Below are positions 54,748-63,515 of a DNA stretch of 64,000 bases, one piece after another. Each line of letters starts with the position of its first letter. The stretch's first letter is position 1. Under the pieces are notes generated by a model, which worked only from the letters and a program-made list of their open reading frames with translations, had not been told where the DNA came from and did no database searches. This DNA is from Acidobacteriota bacterium (GTDB lineage: Bacteria > Acidobacteriota > Terriglobia > Terriglobales > Acidobacteriaceae), in assembly GCA_013289795.1 (NCBI GenBank), contig JABCZH010000004.1, positions 248,001 to 312,000 of the forward strand, read 5' to 3'. Both the position numbers and the translations under genes were made by a program.

Positions 54748-56018
54748 GGTTCTATCCTCTTCTCGAACTGCGGATCAACCCCTCCGAAGAATTCTCTCGA
54801 AACACCGTTCTTTCTCGATGAGGGTTCCCCATTCAAAGCGGCCTGATAATCCTCGATTCGCCGCTTGGCTTGGGACTCCCAACTGAACTCCTTCTCCATC
54901 TTCCGTGCGCCGGAAGACCCCATCTGCTGCCTGACGTGCGGGTCGCGGAGCTGCAGCAACGTTCGAACCAAGTCCGCTCCATCATTCAGCAGATAAAACA
55001 AACCGTTTCCCTCAATGCGTTCCTTCGCCGTCATCGTGTGGTTGGCAATAATCGGGAGACCACAAGCAGCAGCATCTAACATAGATAGGGATTCCTGCGC
55101 AGGCCAGACTGCAACATCGGCAGCGCGAAAGAAGTCGCCCAACTCCTGGACCGGCACAAAAGCATGGGTCGTGCACCTGGCGCACGATTCGATAGCGCGG
55201 CCTTGTGTTCCTTTTCCTACAAAGAGCCCGTGGAACGGCTCACCCTTGCTGGCAAGATGCGCGATAGCTTGTGCTAACAGCAATGGGTTCTTGTCCTCCC
55301 CGAACCGGCCGGTATAGATGCAGACGATGTCGGAGTCAGCAAAACCCAGTCGTTCCCGCAATGCAACCCTTGCCTTTCTATCTTTCTCGCTGCAAGCGGG
55401 CCTGAACAGTTCAGTGTCCACACCTAGCGAACGAACTTCTACTTTCTTTCGCGGAATGCCAAAGAACCTCACGGCTACATCGGCGCAGTCCGGAGCGATC
55501 GCATAGCACTTCTCGGTCAACAGACTGACCGACCATCCGGGCAGAGTTCTGGTGATGGCGCAGCGCACACGCTCGGCGTTCCACCAAGGCAAGGACTTGC
55601 TTGCCAGGGGGAAAACAGACGCATGGTAGTGATTGCCAGAGAATAACTTGTACCCGAGATAACTTTTGTATAGGGCTGCATCCAGCGGGGTCCACCCAAG
55701 GACGGTCGAGCACTGCACGATATCAGGACGGATGGTGGATAGCTTTTCTCGCAAACCCACCATCCGCATGTAACCCGCGATTTTCTTATGACCGAGGATG
55801 TGCAGGGTATAGCCATCCAGGTTTTCAACCGTGCCAGCCTGGTTCTGCCCCAAGAAGTCTCCGTAGGTTTCTTGGGACTCTGGCATCCAGTAGTAGGGCG
55901 GGAGGTCCATGGTCACCACATGGGTTTCGATTCCTGCACGCGCAAGATATCGGGGCAACATATTCTCCAAATACCCCATGTTCCTGCAAAACACTGGGGC
56001 CAGCAAAACTAATCGCAT
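54744..56018 (-). CDS. GT4-type glycosyltransferase
   Basis: A 424-residue GT-B enzyme. The N-terminus RLVLLAPVFCRNMGYLENML is the acceptor-domain strand; VCIYTGRFGEDKNPLLLAQA opens the donor domain, and AQESLSMLDAAACGLPIIAN is the E-x7-E region. HYHASVF (about residues 130-140) may line the acceptor site. One of only three recognisable glycosyltransferases of the operon. ATG 56018 has no strong ribosome-binding site and lies 40 bp after the beta-helix gene stop. Confidence 0.87.
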   Translation of the reverse strand: MRLVLLAPVFCRNMGYLENMLPRYLARAGIETHVVTMDLPPYYWMPESQETYGDFLGQNQAGTVENLDGYTLHILGHKKIAGYMRMVGLREKLSTIRPDIVQCSTVLGWTPLDAALYKSYLGYKLFSGNHYHASVFPLASKSLPWWNAERVRCAITRTLPGWSVSLLTEKCYAIAPDCADVAVRFFGIPRKKVEVRSLGVDTELFRPACSEKDRKARVALRERLGFADSDIVCIYTGRFGEDKNPLLLAQAIAHLASKGEPFHGLFVGKGTQGRAIESCARCTTHAFVPVQELGDFFRAADVAVWPAQESLSMLDAAACGLPIIANHTMTAKERIEGNGLFYLLNDGADLVRTLLQLRDPHVRQQMGSSGARKMEKEFSWESQAKRRIEDYQAALNGEPSSRKNGVSREFFGGVDPQFEKRIEP

Positions 56019-56058
56019 TCGAATACCCTTGGAATTTCAACGCTCACTGAGCGGACCC

Positions 56059-57609
56059 TTAGCGGTGGTCACAACTATCCGTTCGCAACCGGCCTTCGCA
56101 AGCGTAGGGGGTAGCGAAGCCCTGCACTTTGTTGTTAAGAATTCGGTTGCCCTCGCTGTACATGGGCGCTGCAAGATTAGGGGCATCGGCTACATCAATG
56201 CCTCTCGCTGCGGCGGTCGTCCCTCCCATACAAGTATTCTCAACGATCGTCAAACGATAACCACCTCTGGAAAAAATGCAACTTGCGCCGCTGCCAAAGG
56301 TCACCACTCCACAGGTGTTTCCCTTGACGAGCGTGTCATGCACACCAGGAGAGACGTTAATACACACTTGCTTACTAGCACCGATAATATTGTCCGTCAC
56401 GCTGCTGAAGCCTGTGCCAAAATCCACCTCCAACCCGCCGCTGGTCGGAGGCCCCGGAAGGAGCAGAGCGCTTGTGTTTTCGTTGATGTGGTTTCCAGCG
56501 ATGACCGCATCGACAGTTGCAGCAATTTCGGAGTAAACCGCTTCATTGAAATTGCTGTTTTGGATGGTCAGATTTTGGTCCATATACCCGGCAAAACAAT
56601 TTCCCGAAGCATCTTGACAGGTGATGTGGTTAATTAACGTCCCCCGTGTATCGCGGGTTGCGATTCCGACGATCACATGAGTGTCTTTGATCTTCGGAAT
56701 GATAATTGTGATGTCATGAACCTCAATATTCGAGGTTGCCGGGCCGACCTTACGGAAGCTCAGGCCCCAGTAGCTGGGCGGACCGGCCCAGGGGCGCGCG
56801 TTTGGAAAGGCAATGCGAAACGGCTTCGCCGTATGGACCACGCTTCCGCTAACACTCGAAACTTCCATCCAATCCGCGTACACATGATCCCTAACTATGG
56901 AGTCCCTCTCGGTGACAATCACCCAGTCACCTGGCGACAGTTTGGCCGCGTCGGCGGAGTCTTGGGCAGAGAAAGAAGTTGCTCCTTTGGCGATCGCCCC
57001 GACGATCCGCATGGGATATGTTTCCTGGGATGAAATGTAAAATAGTCGGTCGTTACTTACTAAGCTTCCCTGCGGGGCAAAGATGATCCTGCCGCGGCCA
57101 TTGATCGTGCCTTTCTGGATCGGATTGTTTCCCGCACCGAACGGGGCTATCGTGCTTGCCGTATTGCTCACCATGAATGTTACCCCGTCGCTGATGTTGC
57201 ATACTCCTCCTTTGGTTGTGCCCTTGTATACGCAGGAGCGGATTGCGGCTGTGTCGTCCGTTCCATAGTAGGTGAGCGTATCCGTTGCGGTTGTGCTTGC
57301 GTTGGCTGCCAACGTGACTTGATTGGGGGACGTAAAAGCCTGAATCTTGGTCACTAAAGCGCCGCCGCCTATTCCCGCACCGGTGACGACAATGGCTTTG
57401 CCTACGTCGGTTGCGGCAAAAACCGCGGAGCGAGAGCGAAAGGAAGCAGTGCCGGCCCCGATGGCACCGTCTCGCAATGTAACCACGTCCCCCTTGCCCC
57501 CGAAATCCTGGGGGGTCACCGCATACGCCAGCGTACTTCCTGTCTCCGCGAGAACTACGGCGATCATGATCAATTTCACGAGCAGCGTTGCCATGGAAAA
57601 CAGTCTCAT
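56059..57609 (-). CDS. Secreted right-handed beta-helix protein (pectate-lyase-3-like)
   Basis: A 516-residue exported protein. The signal peptide (core LLVKLIMIAVVLAETGS) cleaves near AYA/V. The N-terminal TPQDFGGKGD and YYGTDDTAAIRSCV match the opening of Pectate_lyase_3/GH28-related folds. Beta-helix rungs rich in Asn, Gly and Ile follow (about 280-490), including IEVHDITIIIPK, LTIQNSNFNEAVYSEIAATV and NTCGVVTFGSG. A strong AGGAGGAGG ribosome-binding site precedes ATG 57609. Position inside the EPS operon suggests it cuts, epimerises or binds this polymer. No catalytic residue can be fixed by eye. Confidence 0.83.
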   Translation of the reverse strand: MRLFSMATLLVKLIMIAVVLAETGSTLAYAVTPQDFGGKGDVVTLRDGAIGAGTASFRSRSAVFAATDVGKAIVVTGAGIGGGALVTKIQAFTSPNQVTLAANASTTATDTLTYYGTDDTAAIRSCVYKGTTKGGVCNISDGVTFMVSNTASTIAPFGAGNNPIQKGTINGRGRIIFAPQGSLVSNDRLFYISSQETYPMRIVGAIAKGATSFSAQDSADAAKLSPGDWVIVTERDSIVRDHVYADWMEVSSVSGSVVHTAKPFRIAFPNARPWAGPPSYWGLSFRKVGPATSNIEVHDITIIIPKIKDTHVIVGIATRDTRGTLINHITCQDASGNCFAGYMDQNLTIQNSNFNEAVYSEIAATVDAVIAGNHINENTSALLLPGPPTSGGLEVDFGTGFSSVTDNIIGASKQVCINVSPGVHDTLVKGNTCGVVTFGSGASCIFSRGGYRLTIVENTCMGGTTAAARGIDVADAPNLAAPMYSEGNRILNNKVQGFATPYACEGRLRTDSCDHR

Positions 57610-57715
57610 TGTTCCTCCTCCTGTCTGTGCCGCGACGATGATGCTGAATGGCCTATGAGATTAGGATTTGCGAACATGGGTGGAAAATTCAGGCCTGCAA
57701 TTCACAACGACCTGA

Positions 57716-58516
57716 CTAGTTTGCCGTCGGTTTACGCGCGCAGACAAGAACGTGGGCAGAAAGGCTTTCCAAACCCAGGAGACTAATCGCCCATTCGTAG
57801 ATGAGAATGGCCAGCGCCAGCGGCAAGAAAAAGTTGAAATAACTCGATTGTGAATACGCGACTTTCACATCCACCGAAGTAAAGCCCTCCGCTTCAAGCA
57901 CCCGGCGAAAAGCAGCGGGCGAACAATGCTCATAATAAGCTGGGAAAATCCCGAACTCTGCGGCCTGTTCTTTCAGTGCATACGCAACCCGGTGAGCGAC
58001 CGATACTGGAAGGAGCCGGTTGATGAGGCTAAAGGGAGCATACTTGTTGGGAAAAAGAGTAATGAAGACTCCGCCCGGTTTCAAGACCCGGTAGGCCTCC
58101 CTGACAAAGCGATCCACACCTCTCAAATGCTCGAGCACGTATCTTGATGAGACGATATCGGAAGAATTGTCCGGCACTGGAATCTCCTGCGTAACGTCCG
58201 CAACTTTTCGGTCGGAAACATCAAGATTCTTTTCCAGTTCCGAGGCGGAAATGTCCACCGCAATAATGTCAGACCCCAAACACTCGTTCGCAAACGCACA
58301 CCTGGCTCCTCCACCCACATCGACAATTACGCCGCCGCCTCTTGCGAACGTTCCGACGACAGATGGGTAAGCGGCAGCCACATTGCACTTCACATGGGGA
58401 AAGTGCTGCCGCAAACGGTAATACAGACGGCGATTGACATTGATCATCCACATCATGGTTGTCCGCCAGTCTCGAGACTGACTTAGCTCAATCCGTTCTG
58501 GAGTTACGGTACCCAT
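57716..58516 (-). CDS. Class I SAM methyltransferase with hydrophobic C-terminus
   Basis: A 266-residue methyltransferase. The SAM loop is GVIVDVGGGARCAFANECLG, IIAVDISASELEKN the acidic loop, and VSSRYVLEHLRGVDRFVREA motif II with LKPGGVFITLFPNK. A hydrophobic stretch FNFFLPLALAILIYEWAISL near the C-terminus suggests membrane attachment, as expected if it acts on a lipid-linked glycan. ATG 58516 is used; ATG 58456 is possible. Confidence 0.85.
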   Translation of the reverse strand: MGTVTPERIELSQSRDWRTTMMWMINVNRRLYYRLRQHFPHVKCNVAAAYPSVVGTFARGGGVIVDVGGGARCAFANECLGSDIIAVDISASELEKNLDVSDRKVADVTQEIPVPDNSSDIVSSRYVLEHLRGVDRFVREAYRVLKPGGVFITLFPNKYAPFSLINRLLPVSVAHRVAYALKEQAAEFGIFPAYYEHCSPAAFRRVLEAEGFTSVDVKVAYSQSSYFNFFLPLALAILIYEWAISLLGLESLSAHVLVCARKPTAN

Positions 58517-58542
58517 TCGGTGGCTGCCTCCCCGTGCCGCAA

Positions 58543-59280
58543 TTAGGAATCGTTGCGGTTGTTCCTGAAACTGTACTCTTCGCCACTGGGCGAAATGTTG
58601 AATATCCGATAACCGGCCTGGTTAAGCCTCTCGATCGCTTCACGCGTCTTTCCGGGCCCTATCTCCGGCCAGCGGTGATGAAATTCCACCAGGATCTGTT
58701 GGGGCCTGATTTTGCAGGCCAGCAAGTCCGCAAGCACCCCGTATTCCGCACCCTCGATATCCATCTTCAGAAGATCGATCTGAGTGTGTCCCAGCATCTT
58801 CATGATCGTAGACAGGCGGTAAACCGGCACTTCGATGGCCGGCCGAGGGCTGTCTCGCGGCAACATCGTGTGCGAGACATGACTAGGATCCTTGGGAGGA
58901 AGAAACTTGCAAACACCGTCGAAATCTGCAACACCATATCCGTGAAACACAAACTGGTCCGGAAGGGTTTGCGATTGCACCCATTGAATCGAGCGAGGTG
59001 TGGGGTCGAACGCCTGCACCTCGATACCAAATCTCCCTATCAGCTCCAAATCGAATGAGATCTCTTCCCCCACTCCCAGGCAATAAACCACGCTCTTGTT
59101 TGACAATCCGTCGGGACACAGACACCACGACGCACCCTTGTTCCCCAAGGAAATCTTGGTGCACCTCTGTTGCGCAATCCGCCAAAGATCCAAACCGCAG
59201 AGCACGTGAACCATTCGCCGGATGTGCTGGTAAGAATCGCGCAAGCCACCCATGGTCACATTATAGTTAGTTCCAGACAC
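58543..59280 (-). CDS. FkbM-family methyltransferase
   Basis: A 245-residue FkbM-type methyltransferase. SVVYCLGVGEEISFDLELIG stands in for the usual motif I, VQAFDPTPRSIQWV is the acidic loop, and DLLKMDIEGAEYGVLADLL the family signature, followed by QILVEFHHRWP. Motif I is divergent from the DVGANxG form seen in the other FkbM protein of this operon. The GTG start lies two bases after the polymerase stop; ATG 59253 is possible but has no ribosome-binding site. Confidence 0.85.
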   Translation of the reverse strand: MSGTNYNVTMGGLRDSYQHIRRMVHVLCGLDLWRIAQQRCTKISLGNKGASWCLCPDGLSNKSVVYCLGVGEEISFDLELIGRFGIEVQAFDPTPRSIQWVQSQTLPDQFVFHGYGVADFDGVCKFLPPKDPSHVSHTMLPRDSPRPAIEVPVYRLSTIMKMLGHTQIDLLKMDIEGAEYGVLADLLACKIRPQQILVEFHHRWPEIGPGKTREAIERLNQAGYRIFNISPSGEEYSFRNNRNDS

Positions 59281-59282
59281 GG

Positions 59283-60668
59283 CTATCCCGTCCCGTACGA
59301 AGCGGCGGTGCGTGCAGCGGCAAGAACTCTCCTCTTCGAACGCGTCGGAGCGGAGTCCATGCCCGGCCGGGGCGGCAGGAGGTAAAGAAACAGAATCAGA
59401 AGGCTCAGTCCCCCCGAAAACAAAGTCGTAAAAATAGAAATGTTGGCGAAGTTGTACGCAGCGTATGTGGCAATCAAAGCGGACAGTCGCGGATCGTGGC
59501 GTCTTGCCGCCGAATCAAGAACCCAAAATACCAGCCCACAAAAGACAGAAATCAGCAGTACTCCGGACAGGCCCATCGCTTCCAAACCGTCCGTGGCCCA
59601 GAAGTGCGCGGTGGCATCGAGGTCAGAACCGTTCTGGTAGAAAGATCCTATTTCAAGACCTATGAAGTTTGCGTAAGGATAGTGCACAAACCAATTCACC
59701 CCGGTGACATGGGAATAGTAGGTGAAAGGGTTTTGCTGAAAGAAATTGTAATACCATGCAGTCACCAGTCCACCCATGGGCAGAGTGCGCATTAATATCA
59801 CGAATAGCACAGCGAAATGGATTGGACTAGGATCGTAGCCTACGTAAACGAAAGAAAGACATAATCCGGCCAGCACCGCAAGAAATCCGAACGTGACCTT
59901 CAGACCAAAAGGACTCCGACCTACTCGTAACACTGCGTAGACACCGGGAATGAATAATATCGACAGGATCGAGCCTTTCGTGCCGAGGGCGCTGTAGACC
60001 AGAAGTTGACCCAGAATCCCGGTCAGCAACAACCAGGAGCGACGGTAATAAAGACCGAAGCCCATGAGAAAGGGATTGACCGCACCAGTTAGCCCCATGA
60101 GAGCATAACTAACCGCAGTTCCCTCGCTCACATCCTTGGCAGTGTTGCGCTGGTCGTATATGTCTGCGAACGACACGATGTGCAGATGCTTGTGAAGAAC
60201 AACTAGCACCCAGATAACCAAGCCAGTTCCCATGCATCCAAAGATCGCCCAGAATATTTTTTGAGAGATTCTCACAGGGCGAAGTGGGAGCAAAGGAAAA
60301 AGGTAGCTTAGCCCCACTAAAGCAAAAGCCGTGAAGAATACAATCATGAGCACGCTAACCTCGGTTGGCGGGTTGATGCCCGCAAACAGAGGAACAAACA
60401 TTGAAGGAATGATCACGGTGATATAAAGCACCCAATAAGCCAAGTGCGACGGCCGGGTCAAGTGGATTGGCATCCAGAGACTGGGTACCAAACTCAGGAC
60501 CCAGGCCAGCACCTCGTATTTCGTGGAGGGCTGAAAGTAGTCAAACCCAAAGTATGCCCAAGTAGGATCCAGATAATGGATATACATCCACTGAAAGCAG
60601 GCGACGTAGGCGGCCATGCCGCCAACCAGCAGAAGACGCTGCGAGCCCGTGCTTCTCGGTTTAGTCAT
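59283..60668 (-). CDS. wzy: Wzy-like O-antigen/EPS repeat-unit polymerase
   Basis: A 461-residue polytopic membrane protein with roughly ten to twelve hydrophobic helices and a large polar loop around 175-200 (ADIYDQRNTAKDVSEGTAVS), typical of repeat-unit polymerases. Sequence conservation in this family is low, so assignment rests on topology and on position between flippase and sugar-modifying genes. The ATG at 60668 overlaps the flippase stop by eight bases. It should join lipid-linked repeat units at the periplasmic face, with length set by the Wzz protein. Confidence 0.75.
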   Translation of the reverse strand: MTKPRSTGSQRLLLVGGMAAYVACFQWMYIHYLDPTWAYFGFDYFQPSTKYEVLAWVLSLVPSLWMPIHLTRPSHLAYWVLYITVIIPSMFVPLFAGINPPTEVSVLMIVFFTAFALVGLSYLFPLLPLRPVRISQKIFWAIFGCMGTGLVIWVLVVLHKHLHIVSFADIYDQRNTAKDVSEGTAVSYALMGLTGAVNPFLMGFGLYYRRSWLLLTGILGQLLVYSALGTKGSILSILFIPGVYAVLRVGRSPFGLKVTFGFLAVLAGLCLSFVYVGYDPSPIHFAVLFVILMRTLPMGGLVTAWYYNFFQQNPFTYYSHVTGVNWFVHYPYANFIGLEIGSFYQNGSDLDATAHFWATDGLEAMGLSGVLLISVFCGLVFWVLDSAARRHDPRLSALIATYAAYNFANISIFTTLFSGGLSLLILFLYLLPPRPGMDSAPTRSKRRVLAAARTAASYGTG

Positions 60669-62064
60669 TTTCGCTACCGACAAACGTGACATTTTCGGGC
60701 GGAGCTGTGCTCACTGGGCCAAACCAGTCAGACACCACTTTCATTCCGTTCACCGCCGGTCCGCACGCCACATTCATCTGAGTATGGAAGGACAGAAACC
60801 CGACACCTAACGTGGCGGCGTAAACACCCGCCGACACCAGCATGCCGTACACGGCGCCTCGCACTCCAAAATGAATCACCAAGGGGATCCCAGCGGCGAA
60901 CGTGGCAGCGCCGCTGGCCAGATATGCGTACAGGACCATATTGGGTCGTTCCCCAGATTTCATGGCGGCGTTCATGGTATTGCCGATTGCCATCAGGAGA
61001 GGAACCACAGTCAGAGTACCCAACAGCGTGGCAACGTCGTCGAACTTGCCGCCATAAACGCGATGCACCAGTGGGTTCCCGAAGAACACCGCTAATAGGA
61101 CAAAGCTTCCACTGACCAGGACGAAACCCAGCAAATACATTCTCCAGAGAGAGAAAAACTCCCTTACTTGTTTCGAGGCGTAGCGGTGCGCCAGCATTGG
61201 TAAAACCAAGAAGGTAATTGCAGTCAAGACTTGGTCGACTGGCGACACCAACATGTAGATTGCTCGCAGCTCCCCGACCTCTTTCAAGGAAAGGAACGCC
61301 GCTACGACCCAATAGTATCCTTGGTTTGTAAGCTGAAAGACAAAAGCAGTTGCCAGTATCCAACGGGCGTATTGCCAGTGCTCTGAGCGATGGTTCGGCT
61401 GTGCGTCGGTAAAAGCTTCCATTGGTATTTTTCGAGGCAGTTCACGGAAAATGGACAGTGCTCCAATGATCCAGCCGACGGCACAAATCAGAAACACCGA
61501 AAGGCCATTCAGGAGTCCAGCTCTCATCGTAATCCCCAATAGAATCAGGAGCGTCAAGAAGAAGACGAGTGACAACTTTGCCGCAGTCCGCGGCTTTCTT
61601 TGCACATACAGCATCCGACGGATGAGAGCTGCGGTCAAAAGGACGCCACTGCTGAGGGCCAGACCCAACAGGGAGCGGGATGCTAGCGCCGGCGCGATCC
61701 ATGAAAGCACCCGCCAAGTCAGGAGCAGCAATACGGTGAGGGCGACTCCAAGCACGGCATTATTGCGCCAAAGCAGCCAGCGATACTCCGGACCATGATT
61801 CCGATATCGGCCGGCACCGTAGACGGTATAAGTTTCCAGGATTGCGGCATTGTGCAATCCATTCAGGAAGGTGAAGCCGGAATACACCAACGCAAACATC
61901 CCATACTCGTCTTTGCTAACGGTACGCGCAAGCGCGACGTTGGCAACGAACATTCCTCCGACCGAAAAGGCCTGGTCTGCGATACTAAAAATGATCTGGT
62001 GGAGTCTGGTCCAGGAAAACGAAAGCAATGTGGGTGAATTCGGCCGGGAGTTACGTTGAATCAT
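60661..62064 (-). CDS. wzx: Wzx-like polysaccharide flippase (MOP superfamily)
   Basis: A 467-residue protein with about twelve hydrophobic helices. The N-terminal segment ADQAFSVGGMFVANVALART and EYGMFALVYSGFTFLNGLHN are typical of polysaccharide-synthesis flippases. It should move the undecaprenyl-linked repeat unit to the periplasm. The ATG at 62064 overlaps the stop of the upstream Wzz gene (ATGA), and the gene overlaps the polymerase start, so Wzz, Wzx and Wzy are translationally linked. Confidence 0.88.
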   Translation of the reverse strand: MIQRNSRPNSPTLLSFSWTRLHQIIFSIADQAFSVGGMFVANVALARTVSKDEYGMFALVYSGFTFLNGLHNAAILETYTVYGAGRYRNHGPEYRWLLWRNNAVLGVALTVLLLLTWRVLSWIAPALASRSLLGLALSSGVLLTAALIRRMLYVQRKPRTAAKLSLVFFLTLLILLGITMRAGLLNGLSVFLICAVGWIIGALSIFRELPRKIPMEAFTDAQPNHRSEHWQYARWILATAFVFQLTNQGYYWVVAAFLSLKEVGELRAIYMLVSPVDQVLTAITFLVLPMLAHRYASKQVREFFSLWRMYLLGFVLVSGSFVLLAVFFGNPLVHRVYGGKFDDVATLLGTLTVVPLLMAIGNTMNAAMKSGERPNMVLYAYLASGAATFAAGIPLVIHFGVRGAVYGMLVSAGVYAATLGVGFLSFHTQMNVACGPAVNGMKVVSDWFGPVSTAPPENVTFVGSEND

Positions 62065-63515
62065 TCTGAGGACTCATGCGCCTCATCAGCATTACCGTTC
62101 GTACGTTCCCGAGATGAGCGCCGGACTAGCCGGATCCAAGCCATATGCGTCATCGCATGCAGGCGCGAACCGTTCGGGGTACTCCAGGGCATCTTGGCGT
62201 TGACGGATTGAAAGACTTCCAGTGCCAGTACCTTTCTGGGATCGTTCGAGTCGGTGCGCTGCCACTGCTTTGCCAAGAACACCCAGCACACGCCTCCCGC
62301 CAGGGTAACCAACGTGAACAAGGCAGTAACCAGCGCACGCGGAGGGAAGGATTTTTTTTCTGGCAGGTTGGCCGGATCCAGAATTTTTACACTCGGGGTA
62401 TCCTTAACTTCCTCGACCTTTTCCATTTCGTACTGTGCTGTCAAAGTTTCGTAAACCGCCTCCTGAACCTTGACGTTGCGATAAAGATCGTAGTAGGTAA
62501 CCCCGAGAACGGGGAGTTGGCGGATCGAAGGAGAAAACTCCCCGTTTTGAACCGACTTCCCAGGTTCGCCACCTCCGAGCTTTTCCAGTTGGGCGCGTAA
62601 CTCCGCGATACTACTCTTGGTGGACTGCACACGCGGGTTGTTGTCTGTATAAACCTGCTCCAACCCCTTCAAATCCGATTCCATGCCGATCAACTGCCCC
62701 TGAACAGCTGCGGCCGCTTCCACCATCGCCTTACCCTGCTCCTCGATGTCAATCGCCGTGTTCTTACTGGCGAATTGGCTGAACGCCAAGGAGGCGTTGT
62801 CCAGTTGTTGCTTGACAGCCTGCAGACGCCCTTCAAGAAAGATGCGCTGGCGATGGGCCGCCGAGGTGTCGATTTCTTTCATCAGGCGGTTCAATTCATC
62901 GACGTAGCCCTGACCGATTGCGGCAGCCCGTTGTCGGTTCTTGTCCGTAATTTCAATTGTGATGATCCCGCTTTTTCGATCCTCTGAAATCCCACTGTTG
63001 TCCGAGAGGTCCTTGCAAGCGTCCTCCTTATACTTATCCCCGTACACCTTCTGGAGGTCGAATCGATCCACCAATCTCTCCTGGATGGTATGGCTTTTCA
63101 AAACACCGACGTACTCCGCACCCACGTTTTTAAGACCCAGGAGATCACCCGCAATAGCTCCGAGCCCACCACCGCCGCCGCCACCACCCCCGCCACCGCC
63201 TTTTGACTTGCCTCCTCCCGTTCCCCCTCCGGTCATCATCGCTGCCATCATCCCCATGGCCGAGCCTTCTGATTCCGGAGGCATCAGTTGTACGGTGGAT
63301 GCATAGTGGTTTGGAAGCAAGATTGACAGCAAAAGGCCGAGGACGATTCCTATGCCTGTAACCTTCCCGAGGAAGCGGCGCTCTTCCCAGACCAGGCGCC
63401 AACGTTCGATGGACTTATCGCGCGGAGTAACGACGTCGTCCGGGACTCCGACTTCCAGGTGCCCCGTAACGTCTTCGTCTCGCTGCGTTGGAGTCATCTG
63501 CGGCATATCTCTCAT
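62061..63515 (-). CDS. Second Wzz/GumC-type chain-length protein, with poly-glycine insert
   Basis: A 484-residue inner-membrane protein. A first helix lies near 50-68 (VTGIGIVLGLLLSILLP). After the LMPP segment comes a Met/Gly-rich insertion with a run of about 12 glycines. The coiled-coil body follows (about 190-330), then a proline-rich segment (DPANLPEKKSFPPRALV) and a second helix (TALFTLVTLAGGVCWVFLA). A basic cytoplasmic tail of about 70 residues ends the protein. No kinase domain. The start ATG 63515 overlaps the stop of the Wzi-like gene (ATGA). It differs from the Wzz of the left operon, so the strain has at least two copolymerases. Confidence 0.87.
   Translation of the reverse strand: MRDMPQMTPTQRDEDVTGHLEVGVPDDVVTPRDKSIERWRLVWEERRFLGKVTGIGIVLGLLLSILLPNHYASTVQLMPPESEGSAMGMMAAMMTGGGTGGGKSKGGGGGGGGGGGGLGAIAGDLLGLKNVGAEYVGVLKSHTIQERLVDRFDLQKVYGDKYKEDACKDLSDNSGISEDRKSGIITIEITDKNRQRAAAIGQGYVDELNRLMKEIDTSAAHRQRIFLEGRLQAVKQQLDNASLAFSQFASKNTAIDIEEQGKAMVEAAAAVQGQLIGMESDLKGLEQVYTDNNPRVQSTKSSIAELRAQLEKLGGGEPGKSVQNGEFSPSIRQLPVLGVTYYDLYRNVKVQEAVYETLTAQYEMEKVEEVKDTPSVKILDPANLPEKKSFPPRALVTALFTLVTLAGGVCWVFLAKQWQRTDSNDPRKVLALEVFQSVNAKMPWSTPNGSRLHAMTHMAWIRLVRRSSRERTNGNADEAHESSE
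63165..63200 (-). repeat. Poly-glycine codon run in the second wzz gene
   Basis: About twelve consecutive glycine codons (GGN, mixed third bases) in a Met/Gly-rich loop of the periplasmic domain. Codon mixing argues against simple single-codon slippage. Confidence 0.7.
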
